NCBI GenBank assembly: GCA_021405325.1
Contig: QWII01000030.1
Span: 1-64,000, forward strand
Reading direction: 5' to 3'
Origin: Caldilinea sp. CFX5
GTDB taxonomy: Bacteria; Chloroflexota; Anaerolineae; Caldilineales; Caldilineaceae
DNA: 64,000 nucleotides
Shown here: positions 7,945-15,858 of the stretch, piece by piece
Layout: every line of letters starts with the position of its first letter
How positions within the stretch are numbered: the first letter of the stretch is position 1
The notes under the pieces: model-generated
The model's database searches: none
What the model was told of the DNA's origin: nothing
The model's input: the letters and a program-made list of their open reading frames with translations, nothing else
Translations under genes and position numbers: made by a program

Positions 7945-8922
7945 ATGAGCCAGACGCTTGACGTACAATCGATCATCGATCAGTTGATCCTGGTGAACCA
8001 GGAGAGCAAACGAAACTTTTATACTGCCGCCGCCCAGGTCGAAAATCGGGCGACCAAACTTTTGCTCAAAGCCTATGCCCAGGAACGGGCGCGCTTTATT
8101 CGTGAACTGCAACAAAGCCGACCGCAGCCGACAGCGGCGGTGGTTGAAAGTACACCCGCACCCGCCGGCAGCTTTTTCCACCGCGGCTGGCTGGCGCTCA
8201 AAGCGGCGCTCGTGATCCGCCGGCAGCGCCGGCACCGGCTCTTGCTGGCTGAATTGCAGCAGATGGAAACCAATACAATGGATGCCTATGCCAGAGTGAC
8301 GACGGCCACGTTGCCGGCTCCCCTACGCACGCTGGTCGAACGGCAGTATGAACGGATCCGTGCCGTTCACCGCTGGGTAACGCTCTTGAGCCAACAACAA
8401 GAGCGGCAGGTGGCGGTCCGCCTCTTTAATCGGTGGGAGGAAGCCGAACAGGCCATTGGGCGCCTGGCGCAGTTGGGCATTGCGCGCAGCGAGTTGGCGA
8501 TTGTCTCGGTGGATGAGGTTGCCGCTTATGCCAATGACCAGCAGGCGCGCCCCCGCGCCACCCGCGAGGCCATTGTCACCGGCGGGTTACTTGGCCTGGT
8601 CGCCGGCGGGGCGTTGGGGTTGATCTATGGCTCCTTTCATCGCACCATCTTCCCCGATGTCGGCGGCTTCCTGACCAGTAGTCCAACCGGCATTATGTGG
8701 GAAGTTGCGCTCTATGGCGCCGTGATTGGTCTCATCTTCGCCTTGATCTTCAGTACGTTGATTGCCACCAGTGCGGCGGAGATGGATACACATCTCTACG
8801 AAGAAAGCTTCCAGCAGGGCGATACGTTAGTTGCTGTCTCTACTGACGCCGCCAATTTACGCAACGTGGAGCGGGTTATCGGGCTGAAGCATGAACACGA
8901 AATTGCACCAATGACGGCGTGA
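7945..8922 (+). CDS. DUF2383-like N-terminus fused to stress-type membrane domain
   Basis: A 325-residue protein with two parts. Residues 1-150 are helical and resemble the DUF2383/PA2169 bundle (MSQTLDVQSIIDQLILVNQ, later GSFFHRGWLALKAALV, which echoes the GLFHQGWLNLEALL of the protein at 5047). Residues 155-315 resemble the general-stress-protein-17M type: RLFNRWEEAEQAIGRLAQLG, SELAIVSVDE, two glycine-rich membrane segments (IVTGGLLGLVAGGALGLIYG and EVALYGAVIGLIFALIFSTL), then a strand GDTLVAVSTD. It starts at ATG 7945 behind GAGGGGAG. It likely sits in the inner membrane and may protect against stress. The fusion is seen in sequence; the role is inferred. Confidence 0.7.
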   Translation: MSQTLDVQSIIDQLILVNQESKRNFYTAAAQVENRATKLLLKAYAQERARFIRELQQSRPQPTAAVVESTPAPAGSFFHRGWLALKAALVIRRQRRHRLLLAELQQMETNTMDAYARVTTATLPAPLRTLVERQYERIRAVHRWVTLLSQQQERQVAVRLFNRWEEAEQAIGRLAQLGIARSELAIVSVDEVAAYANDQQARPRATREAIVTGGLLGLVAGGALGLIYGSFHRTIFPDVGGFLTSSPTGIMWEVALYGAVIGLIFALIFSTLIATSAAEMDTHLYEESFQQGDTLVAVSTDAANLRNVERVIGLKHEHEIAPMTA

Positions 8923-9103
8923 AGGAACCCCCTTTTCCCCCACCGCTTCGCCCTTCTCCATCTAGACAAGAGGCAACCTCTACATAAAAATGTATCTGCT
9001 TTCTGTACTTACTACTATTCCGTTCTTTACGGTTTAATCGTAGGTTAAGTTAGGTTGCCTTCGTGCATAACCCAGGCGTTTTATAGACAATAAAGGAGTA
9101 CCT

Positions 9104-10564
9104 ATGACTGAAAGGACCCCAAGCGTGATGCGCGCGGCCCCCGTGCGGCGCGTGTCCCACCGTAGCGCAACCAACGGCATGGATCTGGATGCTCGCTTTG
9201 CCGGCTTTGCCCAAAAGATGCGCAGAGCGGGCCAACCGACGGTGGTCATGCGCGCCTTTCGTCACTACTATACCCAGTTGGTCGAGGGCGCCACCGGTTA
9301 CATTACCAGCAAAGATGCGCAACCGGTGGCAACCTTGCCTACGGTCGCAACCTTGGCTACTTACAATGACGCTGGGCAAGCTGCTCTTGCGCGCACCGCT
9401 GTGATTAAACTCAACGGCGGCTTAGGCACGACCATGGGCATGAATGGGCCGAAGTCCCTGGTGCAAGTCAAAGGAGATTTTACCTTTCTCGATATTATTA
9501 TCCACCAAATCCTCTATCTGCGCTGCCAACATCATGTGCGCTTGCCCCTTATCCTGATGAATAGCTTTAATACCCAAACGGCAACCCGCCAGGCGCTGGC
9601 TTCTTATACGGATCTGCTGGCACAGGATGTGCCGTTCGATTTCATGCAACATCAAATCCCCAAGATCCTCAAAGCCGATCTCTCGCCTGTCACCTGGCCG
9701 GCGGATCCGGCGAAAGAGTGGTGCCCGCCTGGTCATGGCGACCTCTACCTGGCGTTGCAAACGAGTGGATTACTGGAAAGGCTACTGGCCCAAGGTTATG
9801 AATATGCCTTTGTCAGCAATTCGGACAATTTAGGCGCAACGGTCGATCTTGCCATCCTCGGTTATTTTGCCGAGAAGCAGTTGCCCTTTCTGATGGAGGT
9901 GGCGCGCCGCCAGCCGGCCGATCACAAGGGTGGTCATTTGGCGACCCATCCCGAACAAGGGTTAATCTTGCGGGAAGTGGCGCAATGTCCCGCCGAGGAG
10001 ATGGCGGCGTTTCAGGATATTGAGCGCTACCAATATTTTAACACCAACAACTTGTGGCTTCACCTGCCTACGTTGCAGCGACTGCTCCAACACGTTAACG
10101 GTGTGCTGCCGCTGCCGCTCATCCGCAATGAAAAGCCGGTTGACCCCACCCAGCCCGATAGCCCGCGTGTCTACCAGTTGGAAACGGCCATGGGCCATGC
10201 CATCGGTCTTTTCCCCGATGCTGAAGCGGTGGAGACGCCCCGACAGCGCTTCCTGCCGGTCAAGAATACCAACGACCTACTGGCGCTCTGGTCGGATGCC
10301 TATGTTTTGAACAATGACTATACCATCCAGCGCAACCCGGCGCGCACCATCGACAGCGAACTGGTCATCGACCTGGACAAAGATTACTATGGCCTCTTTG
10401 ACCAACTCAAAGAGCGTTTCCAGGCCGGTCCGCCTTCGCTGGTCAACTGTCGGCAGTTTCATGTGGAAGGCAATATCTACTTTGACGCCGATCTCGGCTT
10501 AGCAGGGGACATCTGGCTGCGCAACGCCAAAGGGCGACCATTGCATGTGACGAGCAGTAATTGA
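9104..10564 (+). CDS. UTP-glucose-1-phosphate uridylyltransferase, eukaryotic-type (UDPGP family)
   Basis: This 486-residue enzyme should make UDP-glucose from UTP and glucose 1-phosphate. It belongs to the UDPGP family typical of eukaryotes, not to the bacterial GalU family. The nucleotide-binding signature LNGGLGTTMGMNGPKS is at residues 103-118. Further family traits are PPGHGDLYLAL, FVSNSDNLGATVD (metal-binding aspartate) and YFNTNNLWL. It starts at ATG 9104 behind AAAGGAG. The gene lies between two near-identical GGGGCG palindromes and ends one base before the second. The activity is expected from the motifs, and related UDP-sugar substrates are possible. Confidence 0.93.
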   Translation: MTERTPSVMRAAPVRRVSHRSATNGMDLDARFAGFAQKMRRAGQPTVVMRAFRHYYTQLVEGATGYITSKDAQPVATLPTVATLATYNDAGQAALARTAVIKLNGGLGTTMGMNGPKSLVQVKGDFTFLDIIIHQILYLRCQHHVRLPLILMNSFNTQTATRQALASYTDLLAQDVPFDFMQHQIPKILKADLSPVTWPADPAKEWCPPGHGDLYLALQTSGLLERLLAQGYEYAFVSNSDNLGATVDLAILGYFAEKQLPFLMEVARRQPADHKGGHLATHPEQGLILREVAQCPAEEMAAFQDIERYQYFNTNNLWLHLPTLQRLLQHVNGVLPLPLIRNEKPVDPTQPDSPRVYQLETAMGHAIGLFPDAEAVETPRQRFLPVKNTNDLLALWSDAYVLNNDYTIQRNPARTIDSELVIDLDKDYYGLFDQLKERFQAGPPSLVNCRQFHVEGNIYFDADLGLAGDIWLRNAKGRPLHVTSSN

Positions 10565-10634
10565 GTAGGGGCGCACCCTTGCGGTCGCCCCGGTTTACCG
10601 ACAAATCGGGGCGACCGCAAGGGTGCGCCCCTAC
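10565..10634. repeat. GGGGCG-type palindrome, copy 2
   Basis: Perfect 28-bp arms (10565-10592 and 10607-10634) enclose the 14-nt loop GTTTACCGACAAAT. Stem and loop match the copy at 7843-7914 apart from a few changes that are compensated on the opposite arm. It starts directly after the UDP-glucose pyrophosphorylase stop codon. Confidence 0.9.
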
Positions 10635-10640
10635 GGAACA

Positions 10641-10682
10641 CAAAAACAGCCCGGAATCAATGGCGATTCCGGGCTGTTTTTG
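10641..10682. terminator. Bidirectional rho-independent terminator
   Basis: An 18-bp stem (10641-10658 and 10665-10682) has GC-rich core CAGCCCGGAATC, a 6-nt loop, and an A run on one side that becomes a T run on the other. It lies between convergent genes ending at 10564 and 10710 and can serve both. Confidence 0.9.
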
Positions 10683-10709
10683 ACATGAGGTTTTGACATA
10701 AGGATGAGG

Positions 10710-11039
10710 TTAACTTACATCAATCCCAATCGTGGTTGGACTTTCGTCGAGATTATGTAACTCCACCTGTGGGATGTGCGCCGGCATGGGGATGCCGGCC
10801 TTAACATTGATTCGCACGACATCCACGGCATTGATCTGCCGGCGAATATAATCGCCTTTTTCCACCAGGGTGCTACGAATGAGTTGCGCATCGGGGACAT
10901 AAAGGGAAATGGGTTGATCCGCCGCAATGCCCGCCTTTTTCCGCAACTCTTTCACTGTATTGATGATCACCTCGGCGCACTGGTCAGTGGATAAGGCTTC
11001 CTGTGTTACATTGGTTGTTTGTGCCTGTCGAGTCGTCAT
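10710..11039 (-). CDS. Small stand-alone DUF5915-like protein
   Basis: A 109-residue soluble protein. The run IINTVKELRKKAGIAADQPI, then SLYVPD, then KGDYIRRQINAVDV and finally LDESPTTIGID resembles the small domain at the very C-terminus of many isoleucyl-tRNA synthetases (DUF5915), here without any synthetase. This is motif-level similarity only. Two ATGs are present: 11045 directly abuts GAGAGGA, so 11039 with a six-base spacing is preferred. It follows the Crp/Fnr regulator on the same strand with a gap of about 110 bases. A role in binding tRNA or regulating translation would be a guess. Confidence 0.55.
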   Translation of the reverse strand: MTTRQAQTTNVTQEALSTDQCAEVIINTVKELRKKAGIAADQPISLYVPDAQLIRSTLVEKGDYIRRQINAVDVVRINVKAGIPMPAHIPQVELHNLDESPTTIGIDVS

Positions 11040-11150
11040 TGCCATTCCTCTCGTCTACCTATATTTGTAGGACTACGGACGGTCGACCAGAAGGCCGACT
11101 TTTGCGTGTTGCGCAAGTCCTGATTTTGTCCAGGTAAAAAACCGGCGTTT

Positions 11151-11891
11151 TTACCAAATGCCGGCGATCTCTTGCAAGGCCGGTAAATCCAATAGTCGGA
11201 TGCGCCGATAGCCCAAAACCAGTAGTCGCTCTTGCTTAAAGGTGCGCAAGATGCTGCTCACCGTTTCGCGATAGGTGCCGAGATGATCGGCCAATACTTG
11301 ATGACTGACGCCATGCAATTCGTGGTTGGCGTCAGAGAGTTTCAGCAATAGTTCGGCCAGGCGGGCCGGTAATTTCTTATGGGCCACGGCTTCCAAACGA
11401 TCCTCCACCTGCGCCAAACGAGCGGCATAGGTTTGTAACAAGCCCCAACTGAGAATCGGATAGCGCATGATCACCGCCGTGGCCGCATCGGTGGGAATTG
11501 TCCAGAGTGTGACATCATCCATCGCTTCGACAAACTTGATCGATTTCCCGCCTAGGTCGCTGATCGAACCCTGCCCAAAGATGGCGCCCGGTTCCAGGGT
11601 GGTGATGACGATCTGCACCCCGGTCTGCTCATTCTTACAGACTAGATGCACCCGCCCCTTGATCAACAAATACATCTTCTCGGCCAGGTTCTGCGCCGTC
11701 GCCACACAGCTCTTGGCTTTGTAATGGGCAATGTGAATGGCCCGCTTAAAGGCTTCATCCTCCTGGCGCAACATCATAAAGAGCGACTTGAGTTCTCGAT
11801 AGTCGCGCGGGACATTGTTCAACTTGGCCGGCAGCGCCACCAACGACTGCTCAAACGTAGGGACGATTTTGGGCAATGCAGAGACGGTCAT
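11151..11891 (-). CDS. Crp/Fnr family transcriptional regulator
   Basis: A 246-residue DNA-binding regulator. Residues 40-140 form the cyclic-nucleotide-binding beta barrel (LIKGRVHLVCKNEQTG, LEPGAIFGQGSI). Residues 145-170 are the dimer helix, and residues 194-224 are the winged helix-turn-helix (GVSHQVLADHLGTYRETVSS). The barrel has no clear cAMP arginine-serine pair and no Fnr-type cysteine cluster, so the signal is unknown. ATG 11891 has GAGAGGAG upstream. The next gene downstream is the DUF5915-like protein, which may be its target or partner. No matching operator could be identified. Confidence 0.88.
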   Translation of the reverse strand: MTVSALPKIVPTFEQSLVALPAKLNNVPRDYRELKSLFMMLRQEDEAFKRAIHIAHYKAKSCVATAQNLAEKMYLLIKGRVHLVCKNEQTGVQIVITTLEPGAIFGQGSISDLGGKSIKFVEAMDDVTLWTIPTDAATAVIMRYPILSWGLLQTYAARLAQVEDRLEAVAHKKLPARLAELLLKLSDANHELHGVSHQVLADHLGTYRETVSSILRTFKQERLLVLGYRRIRLLDLPALQEIAGIW

Positions 11892-11964
11892 GCGTAGTTC
11901 TCCTCTCGAGTAACAACTGGGGTTTCAGGCATAAGTGCGTATTCGTGTAAGCTAGTTATAACCA

Positions 11965-13047
11965 TCACCCCTCATCCACCTGCTGACTGAGCAACGTATA
12001 AACGACAGCTTCATCCTCAGCTAGATCGGATGTGGGTTGCGGTTGGGCAGCGCTATCGGCATAGAAGGTCGCCAGGCGACCGGCGGTGTAGGCAGCGATG
12101 ATGGTTGGATGGATATAATGTTGGCGGCAGACGGCGGGCGTGTTGCCTAATTTTGCCGCCACGTCTTTGATCACCTGGACGACGTTGTGTTCAGCTTCTT
12201 TTGCGGTGGCGCCGGGGCCAATCGCGTGCAGCAAATGGGCGGCGGTAACGGTGCCGCCCCAGGTGCGAAAATCTTTGGCGGTAAAATCACAGCCGGTGAC
12301 CGTGCGCAGATAGTCGTTGACATCGGTCGAAGTCAGGCCACAGACATCGCCATCCTCATCAATGTATTGAAAAAGCTGCTGCCCCGGCAACTCCTGACAG
12401 GCTTGCACCAGCCGGGCGAGCCGCGGGTCGGTGACGACGATCTCATGCTCTTTGCCGCTTTTGCCGCGAAACTCAAAGGCGACTTCCCCGTCACCCACTT
12501 CAACATGGTCGTCCTGCAAGGTGGTCAGGCCATAGGTCTCGTTTTGGCGGGCGTAGGCTTCGTTGCCGATGCGGATCATGGTCTCTTCCAACAGATTCAC
12601 CACCAGCGCCGTCACCTTTGCCCGGGTCAACGTCCGCTTACGCAGATCGGCCTGCACTTGCGCCCGCATCTTGGGCAGCGCTTCGGCAAAAAGCCGCAAC
12701 CGATCATACTTGACCTGGCTGCGCATGGCGCTCCAGCGGGGATGGTAGATGTACTGCTTGCGTCCGGCCTCATCCCGCCCCGTCGCCAGGAGATGGCCGT
12801 CCGGGTTGGCGCCGATCCAAACTTCCTGCCACGCCAGTGGAATTGCCAGTGTATTGAACCGTTCCCGCAATGCCGGATCGCGCACCACTTGCCCCGTCGC
12901 ATCGAGATAGGTAAAGCCGCGACCACACCGCCGCCGCTGAAAACCCGGTTCACTGTCGCTGACATAGACCAAACCCGCATTCTCCACCAGTGGATCCGGG
13001 CGACAGACCACCGCTTCCTGATCTACGGTTGTGGCTGACTGGCTCAT
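11965..13047 (-). CDS. DNA topoisomerase IB (poxvirus-like)
   Basis: This enzyme relaxes supercoils by nicking one strand through a 3'-phosphotyrosine. Counting from the preferred start at 13047 the protein has 360 residues, normal for bacterial TopIB. Family features are GFQRRRCGRGFTYLD near the N-terminus, YHPRWSAMRSQVKYDRL, RIGNEAYARQNETYGLTTL, KDFRTWGGT with a catalytic arginine, and VCRQHYIHPTII with the attacking tyrosine at about 311. The frame is open 31 codons further up to 13140, but that extension (RGGNRLLIHEQRPRHRR) is not family-like. Neither start has a strong ribosome binding site. It seems intact and independent of its neighbours. Confidence 0.92.
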   Translation of the reverse strand: MSQSATTVDQEAVVCRPDPLVENAGLVYVSDSEPGFQRRRCGRGFTYLDATGQVVRDPALRERFNTLAIPLAWQEVWIGANPDGHLLATGRDEAGRKQYIYHPRWSAMRSQVKYDRLRLFAEALPKMRAQVQADLRKRTLTRAKVTALVVNLLEETMIRIGNEAYARQNETYGLTTLQDDHVEVGDGEVAFEFRGKSGKEHEIVVTDPRLARLVQACQELPGQQLFQYIDEDGDVCGLTSTDVNDYLRTVTGCDFTAKDFRTWGGTVTAAHLLHAIGPGATAKEAEHNVVQVIKDVAAKLGNTPAVCRQHYIHPTIIAAYTAGRLATFYADSAAQPQPTSDLAEDEAVVYTLLSQQVDEG

Positions 13048-13322
13048 ATAAACCACTCTAACGACAGCAGTGATACAGCGCCTATGTCGTGGGCGTTGCT
13101 CGTGGATCAAAAGTCGATTGCCGCCCCGCAAAAACGCCAAGGTTCAATAAGAGACAGTGTATGTAATCTGATTAACAAAGGGTATGGATCGAGATACAGA
13201 CGAAGGATATATTGCGGCGCTACAAACGTGCGGCGTGAAACGTGATTCGTGTTGCAGGCGGCGTTCCTCCTAAACAGAAATTTTTACCCTACCCTCTATC
13301 CGCCATCTTCCTGTTTTCTGAC

Positions 13323-14471
13323 CTACCCTCCCGCCTTCCCACCTCCCTGCTGCTCCACCCCGATCTTGCCAAAGATACGCTGCTTCACCTGTTCATCGTA
13401 GACGCGCCACTTGAGATCCTGATAGCCATCCTTATTCCCACCGGAGAGAAAACCGATGGGAATTTCAAAGGCGCCGGCGGCAAATTTCCCGCCGCCAAAG
13501 TAGTTGCCGCTGCCATCTTTGCCCAGCACCTCTTTGATAAAGGCGTCGGGATCCAGGGTGACTTTATTGGTGCGGATCGAGCCGATGAGCGCCTCGCGGC
13601 CTTCATTGTCGATGACAATGCCGTAGACAATGGCGGTGTGGATGTTCTCTTCGGTGAGCAAGAAATCGGTGGCCTGGGGGATCGAGTCGCGGTCGGCGGC
13701 GCGCAGATAACCGATGCCGGCAATTGAGTAATTTTCGGCCGTGATCCGATGGCCGAGCGCACGCTGGATGCTCTCCATGGTCTGCCGGGTGCGCGACTGG
13801 TTGAGGATGCGATTCAACAGGTCTTGATCGACAAACCGGCTGAGAAACCCGGCCGCCTGAAAATCAGCCACGCCGGCGCGCACAAACCGGTCGGTGTCGG
13901 CCATAATGCCGTGCATCAAGGCCGTCGCCACCGCAACATGCTCTTTGTTGCTACGGTTGAGATCAATCAATCCCTGTTCCAGATATTCGGTGTAAATCGT
14001 CGCCGTGGCGCCAATGCGGCGGATGTCGGCAAAGATTGGGCGCAGCCGCTCCTGGTACTCATGGTGATCAACCACCACGAGCGTCGGGATTTGCGCTGCT
14101 TCCAGCGCTTCGCTAATCTTTGCCGCTGCGTTGCCCTGGTTGTCCACATAGATCGCGCCCTGATACTGACGTAGATTCAACTCCGGCTGAAAGCGCACCA
14201 ACTCAATACCCAAGAGGCGGACCAGGGCAATGTTCTGCGGATGACTAATCGTACCGGCATAGAGGATGTCGGCCTGAATATGATATTGCGCACTGATCAA
14301 GCGGTGGGCAAAGGCCGACGCAATCGCATCGGGGTCAGGGTAATCATGGAGAATAATGGCATGACATTCATCGCGATGAGCAGCTAACAGTTCCGCCAGT
14401 GCATGGCGGCGCGTTTCTATGGGCGTGGGTTGCTCGTTGGGCTGCGTTGTTGTCTCTTCCGTTTGGCTCAT
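13323..14471 (-). CDS. DHH/DHHA1 family phosphoesterase
   Basis: A 382-residue cytoplasmic phosphoesterase of the DHH superfamily, whose members act as nanoRNases or cyclic-dinucleotide hydrolases. Metal-binding motifs are in order: HDYPDPDAIASA (42-53), VDNQG at 109-113, VVDHHE (134-138) and DTDRF near 190. The C-terminal DHHA1 part ends in the glycine-rich YFGGGKFAAGAFEI. There is no GGDEF, PAS or membrane part, so it resembles NrnA more than GdpP. An oligoribonuclease or pAp-phosphatase role is likely but the substrate cannot be read from sequence. A MITE-like element sits directly upstream. Confidence 0.85.
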   Translation of the reverse strand: MSQTEETTTQPNEQPTPIETRRHALAELLAAHRDECHAIILHDYPDPDAIASAFAHRLISAQYHIQADILYAGTISHPQNIALVRLLGIELVRFQPELNLRQYQGAIYVDNQGNAAAKISEALEAAQIPTLVVVDHHEYQERLRPIFADIRRIGATATIYTEYLEQGLIDLNRSNKEHVAVATALMHGIMADTDRFVRAGVADFQAAGFLSRFVDQDLLNRILNQSRTRQTMESIQRALGHRITAENYSIAGIGYLRAADRDSIPQATDFLLTEENIHTAIVYGIVIDNEGREALIGSIRTNKVTLDPDAFIKEVLGKDGSGNYFGGGKFAAGAFEIPIGFLSGGNKDGYQDLKWRVYDEQVKQRIFGKIGVEQQGGGKAGG

Positions 14472-14515
14472 GGGGCTTGGGTCTACATGGCTAACATTAG
14501 CGGTGGGTCGGGATG

Positions 14516-14632
14516 TGGCGGACAGTTATGAAGGTTAGCTAATGGTTTCGGTAATCCTTGGAACTGGTCACGCCGGCGGCGATGACCTACAGTTACCGAT
14601 TTATTTTCGTAATGTTCATTGCTGTCCGCCAT
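14516..14632. mobile_element. MITE-like palindromic element, copy 1
   Basis: About 117 bases bounded by TGGCGGACAG (14516-14525) and CTGTCCGCCA (14623-14632). The interior is a nested palindrome: GGTAA, GGTCA, GCCGGC, TGACC, TTACC. An 85-base core is repeated with only scattered differences in opposite orientation at 19445-19567. It encodes no protein. A non-autonomous transposable element is the simplest reading; no clear target duplication was found. Confidence 0.6.
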
Positions 14633-14649
14633 GCTACGCATACGCTTCC

Positions 14650-14844
14650 TCACCAAGGCAGAAAGGCCATGGCATGAAAGAGGAGGGCGCCCAAAACGCC
14701 AATGCGCACGACAACTGCCAACGCATAGAGCGGCGAGGGCTTACCCTTTCGCTCACTGGTGCTCGTCGATGATTCCGGATCAAGCGCAGGTTGCCGTAGC
14801 GCCTGCGCTCGCGCAACAAACTTGGGTGCAGTGGATAGCCGCAT
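14650..14844 (-). CDS. Small single-span membrane protein
   Basis: A 64-residue frame starting at ATG 14844 behind AAAGGAA at eight bases. The first half is polar and basic (RAQALRQPALDPES). The second half is one hydrophobic segment (LYALAVVVRIGVLGALLFHA) ending in LPW. I do not recognise it. The ribosome binding site and the clean membrane segment support it as real. It lies between the MITE-like element and a broken epimerase gene. Confidence 0.45.
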   Translation of the reverse strand: MRLSTAPKFVARAQALRQPALDPESSTSTSERKGKPSPLYALAVVVRIGVLGALLFHAMAFLPW

Positions 14845-15016
14845 AGTGTTGTTCCTTTTGTTGATTGGATCATGTTAGAAGGCTGGCGCGTGGCAAGCCA
14901 TACGCAATCAGCCCTTCCTAGTGTAAACAGAGTAGCTTCTTCACGCTATCAATCAAGATATAGAAAAGGGGTATAGATCTGCGTCCAACTTTGCGGTCGT
15001 CGCCTTGGCAGGCGAC

Positions 15017-15367
15017 CTACACCGGCAAAAGTTTCAGTTGTAAATTGGGCGCCACTTCACACACCGCCTCCAGCAGATTGATGGTCCCCATACCATTAAT
15101 TTCGAGATATTGCCGGTTATCAAAGGGGCCGCCAAAGGCCGCGGCCAGATGGTAGATCGCATCGACCCCGCGCACCGCCCGTTTGACATCCTCAAAATTG
15201 CGCAAATCCCCTACCACCGTTTCCACGCCATCGTATCCATCCAACTTATGCGCCCGGCTGGCATCACCCGGATAGACAAAGCTGCGGATCTCAGGGCCGA
15301 TGGCTAACAACGTTCGCGCCAGATTGGCGCCAATGCGGCCCGTGCCGCCGGTAATCAAGATTTTCAT
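15017..15367 (-). pseudogene. Truncated NAD-dependent epimerase/dehydratase
   Basis: The first 109 residues are a clean extended-SDR start: MKILITGGTGRIGANLA (Rossmann glycine motif), VVGDLRNFEDVKRAV, GVDAIYHLAA and INGMGTINLLEA. The frame then stops after 116 residues, whereas the family needs about 300, so the catalytic YxxxK half is missing. A GTCGCCT/AGGCGAC hairpin (14999-15016) sits directly at the break. It is probably a remnant of a gene once part of the minus-strand catabolic cluster upstream, cut by a deletion or a repeat insertion. Confidence 0.8.
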
Positions 15368-15385
15368 GACCGTTTATTCCCTTTG

Positions 15386-15452
15386 CGTGCTGTGTGTTGC
15401 ATGTGCGTGGCCTGAGCCTGTCGAAGGCCACGCACATGCAACACACAGCACG
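15386..15452. repeat. Invariant-loop palindrome, copy C
   Basis: A perfect 28-bp stem (15386-15413 and 15425-15452) encloses GAGCCTGTCGA, the complement of TCGACAGGCTC. It lies between two broken genes. Confidence 0.92.
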
Positions 15453-15454
15453 TC

Positions 15455-15794
15455 TCACATTGCAATGATTTTACGAATAGCCGCCGCTGTATCAGCAAAG
15501 GAAGCCAGATCCGGCGGCACTTCGCTGAGCATAGGGCCATCATAGCCGAGGGCGCGCAACTCCTGGTTCATGGCGGTGTAGTCTACGGCGCCTTGCAACA
15601 GGGGTGTCCAGCCGCCGTTCAAGGCGCGTCCTTGCCAATCTTTCAGGTGAACCATTTTGATATGCTTGCCCACAATGCGCACCCAGTGGTGGGGATATTG
15701 CAAGAGCGCCATAATATCCCGCCGGCGCCGCCGGCTGAAAAAAGTCATTCAGCGACAGGTCGCCGGCGATCAATTGACTGATCCCTACTTGCAT
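15455..15794 (-). pseudogene. Broken TIM-barrel sugar isomerase/epimerase
   Basis: Two pieces of one family gene remain in different frames. The start MQVGISQLIAGDLSLNDFF is read from 15794. After a frame change, DIMALLQYPHHWVRIVGK, HIKMVHLKDW and LSEVPPDL, typical of the C-terminal third of sugar phosphate isomerases/epimerases, continue to 15455. About 170 residues of the middle are gone. It follows the solute-binding protein gene and, with the truncated epimerase, shows that the end of this operon is decaying. Confidence 0.75.
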
Positions 15795-15858
15795 GATTGT
15801 TTAACTCCTTGCGAAAGGAGGACAAGGAGACGAAAAGAAACTTGATGGCCGTTGCGTT

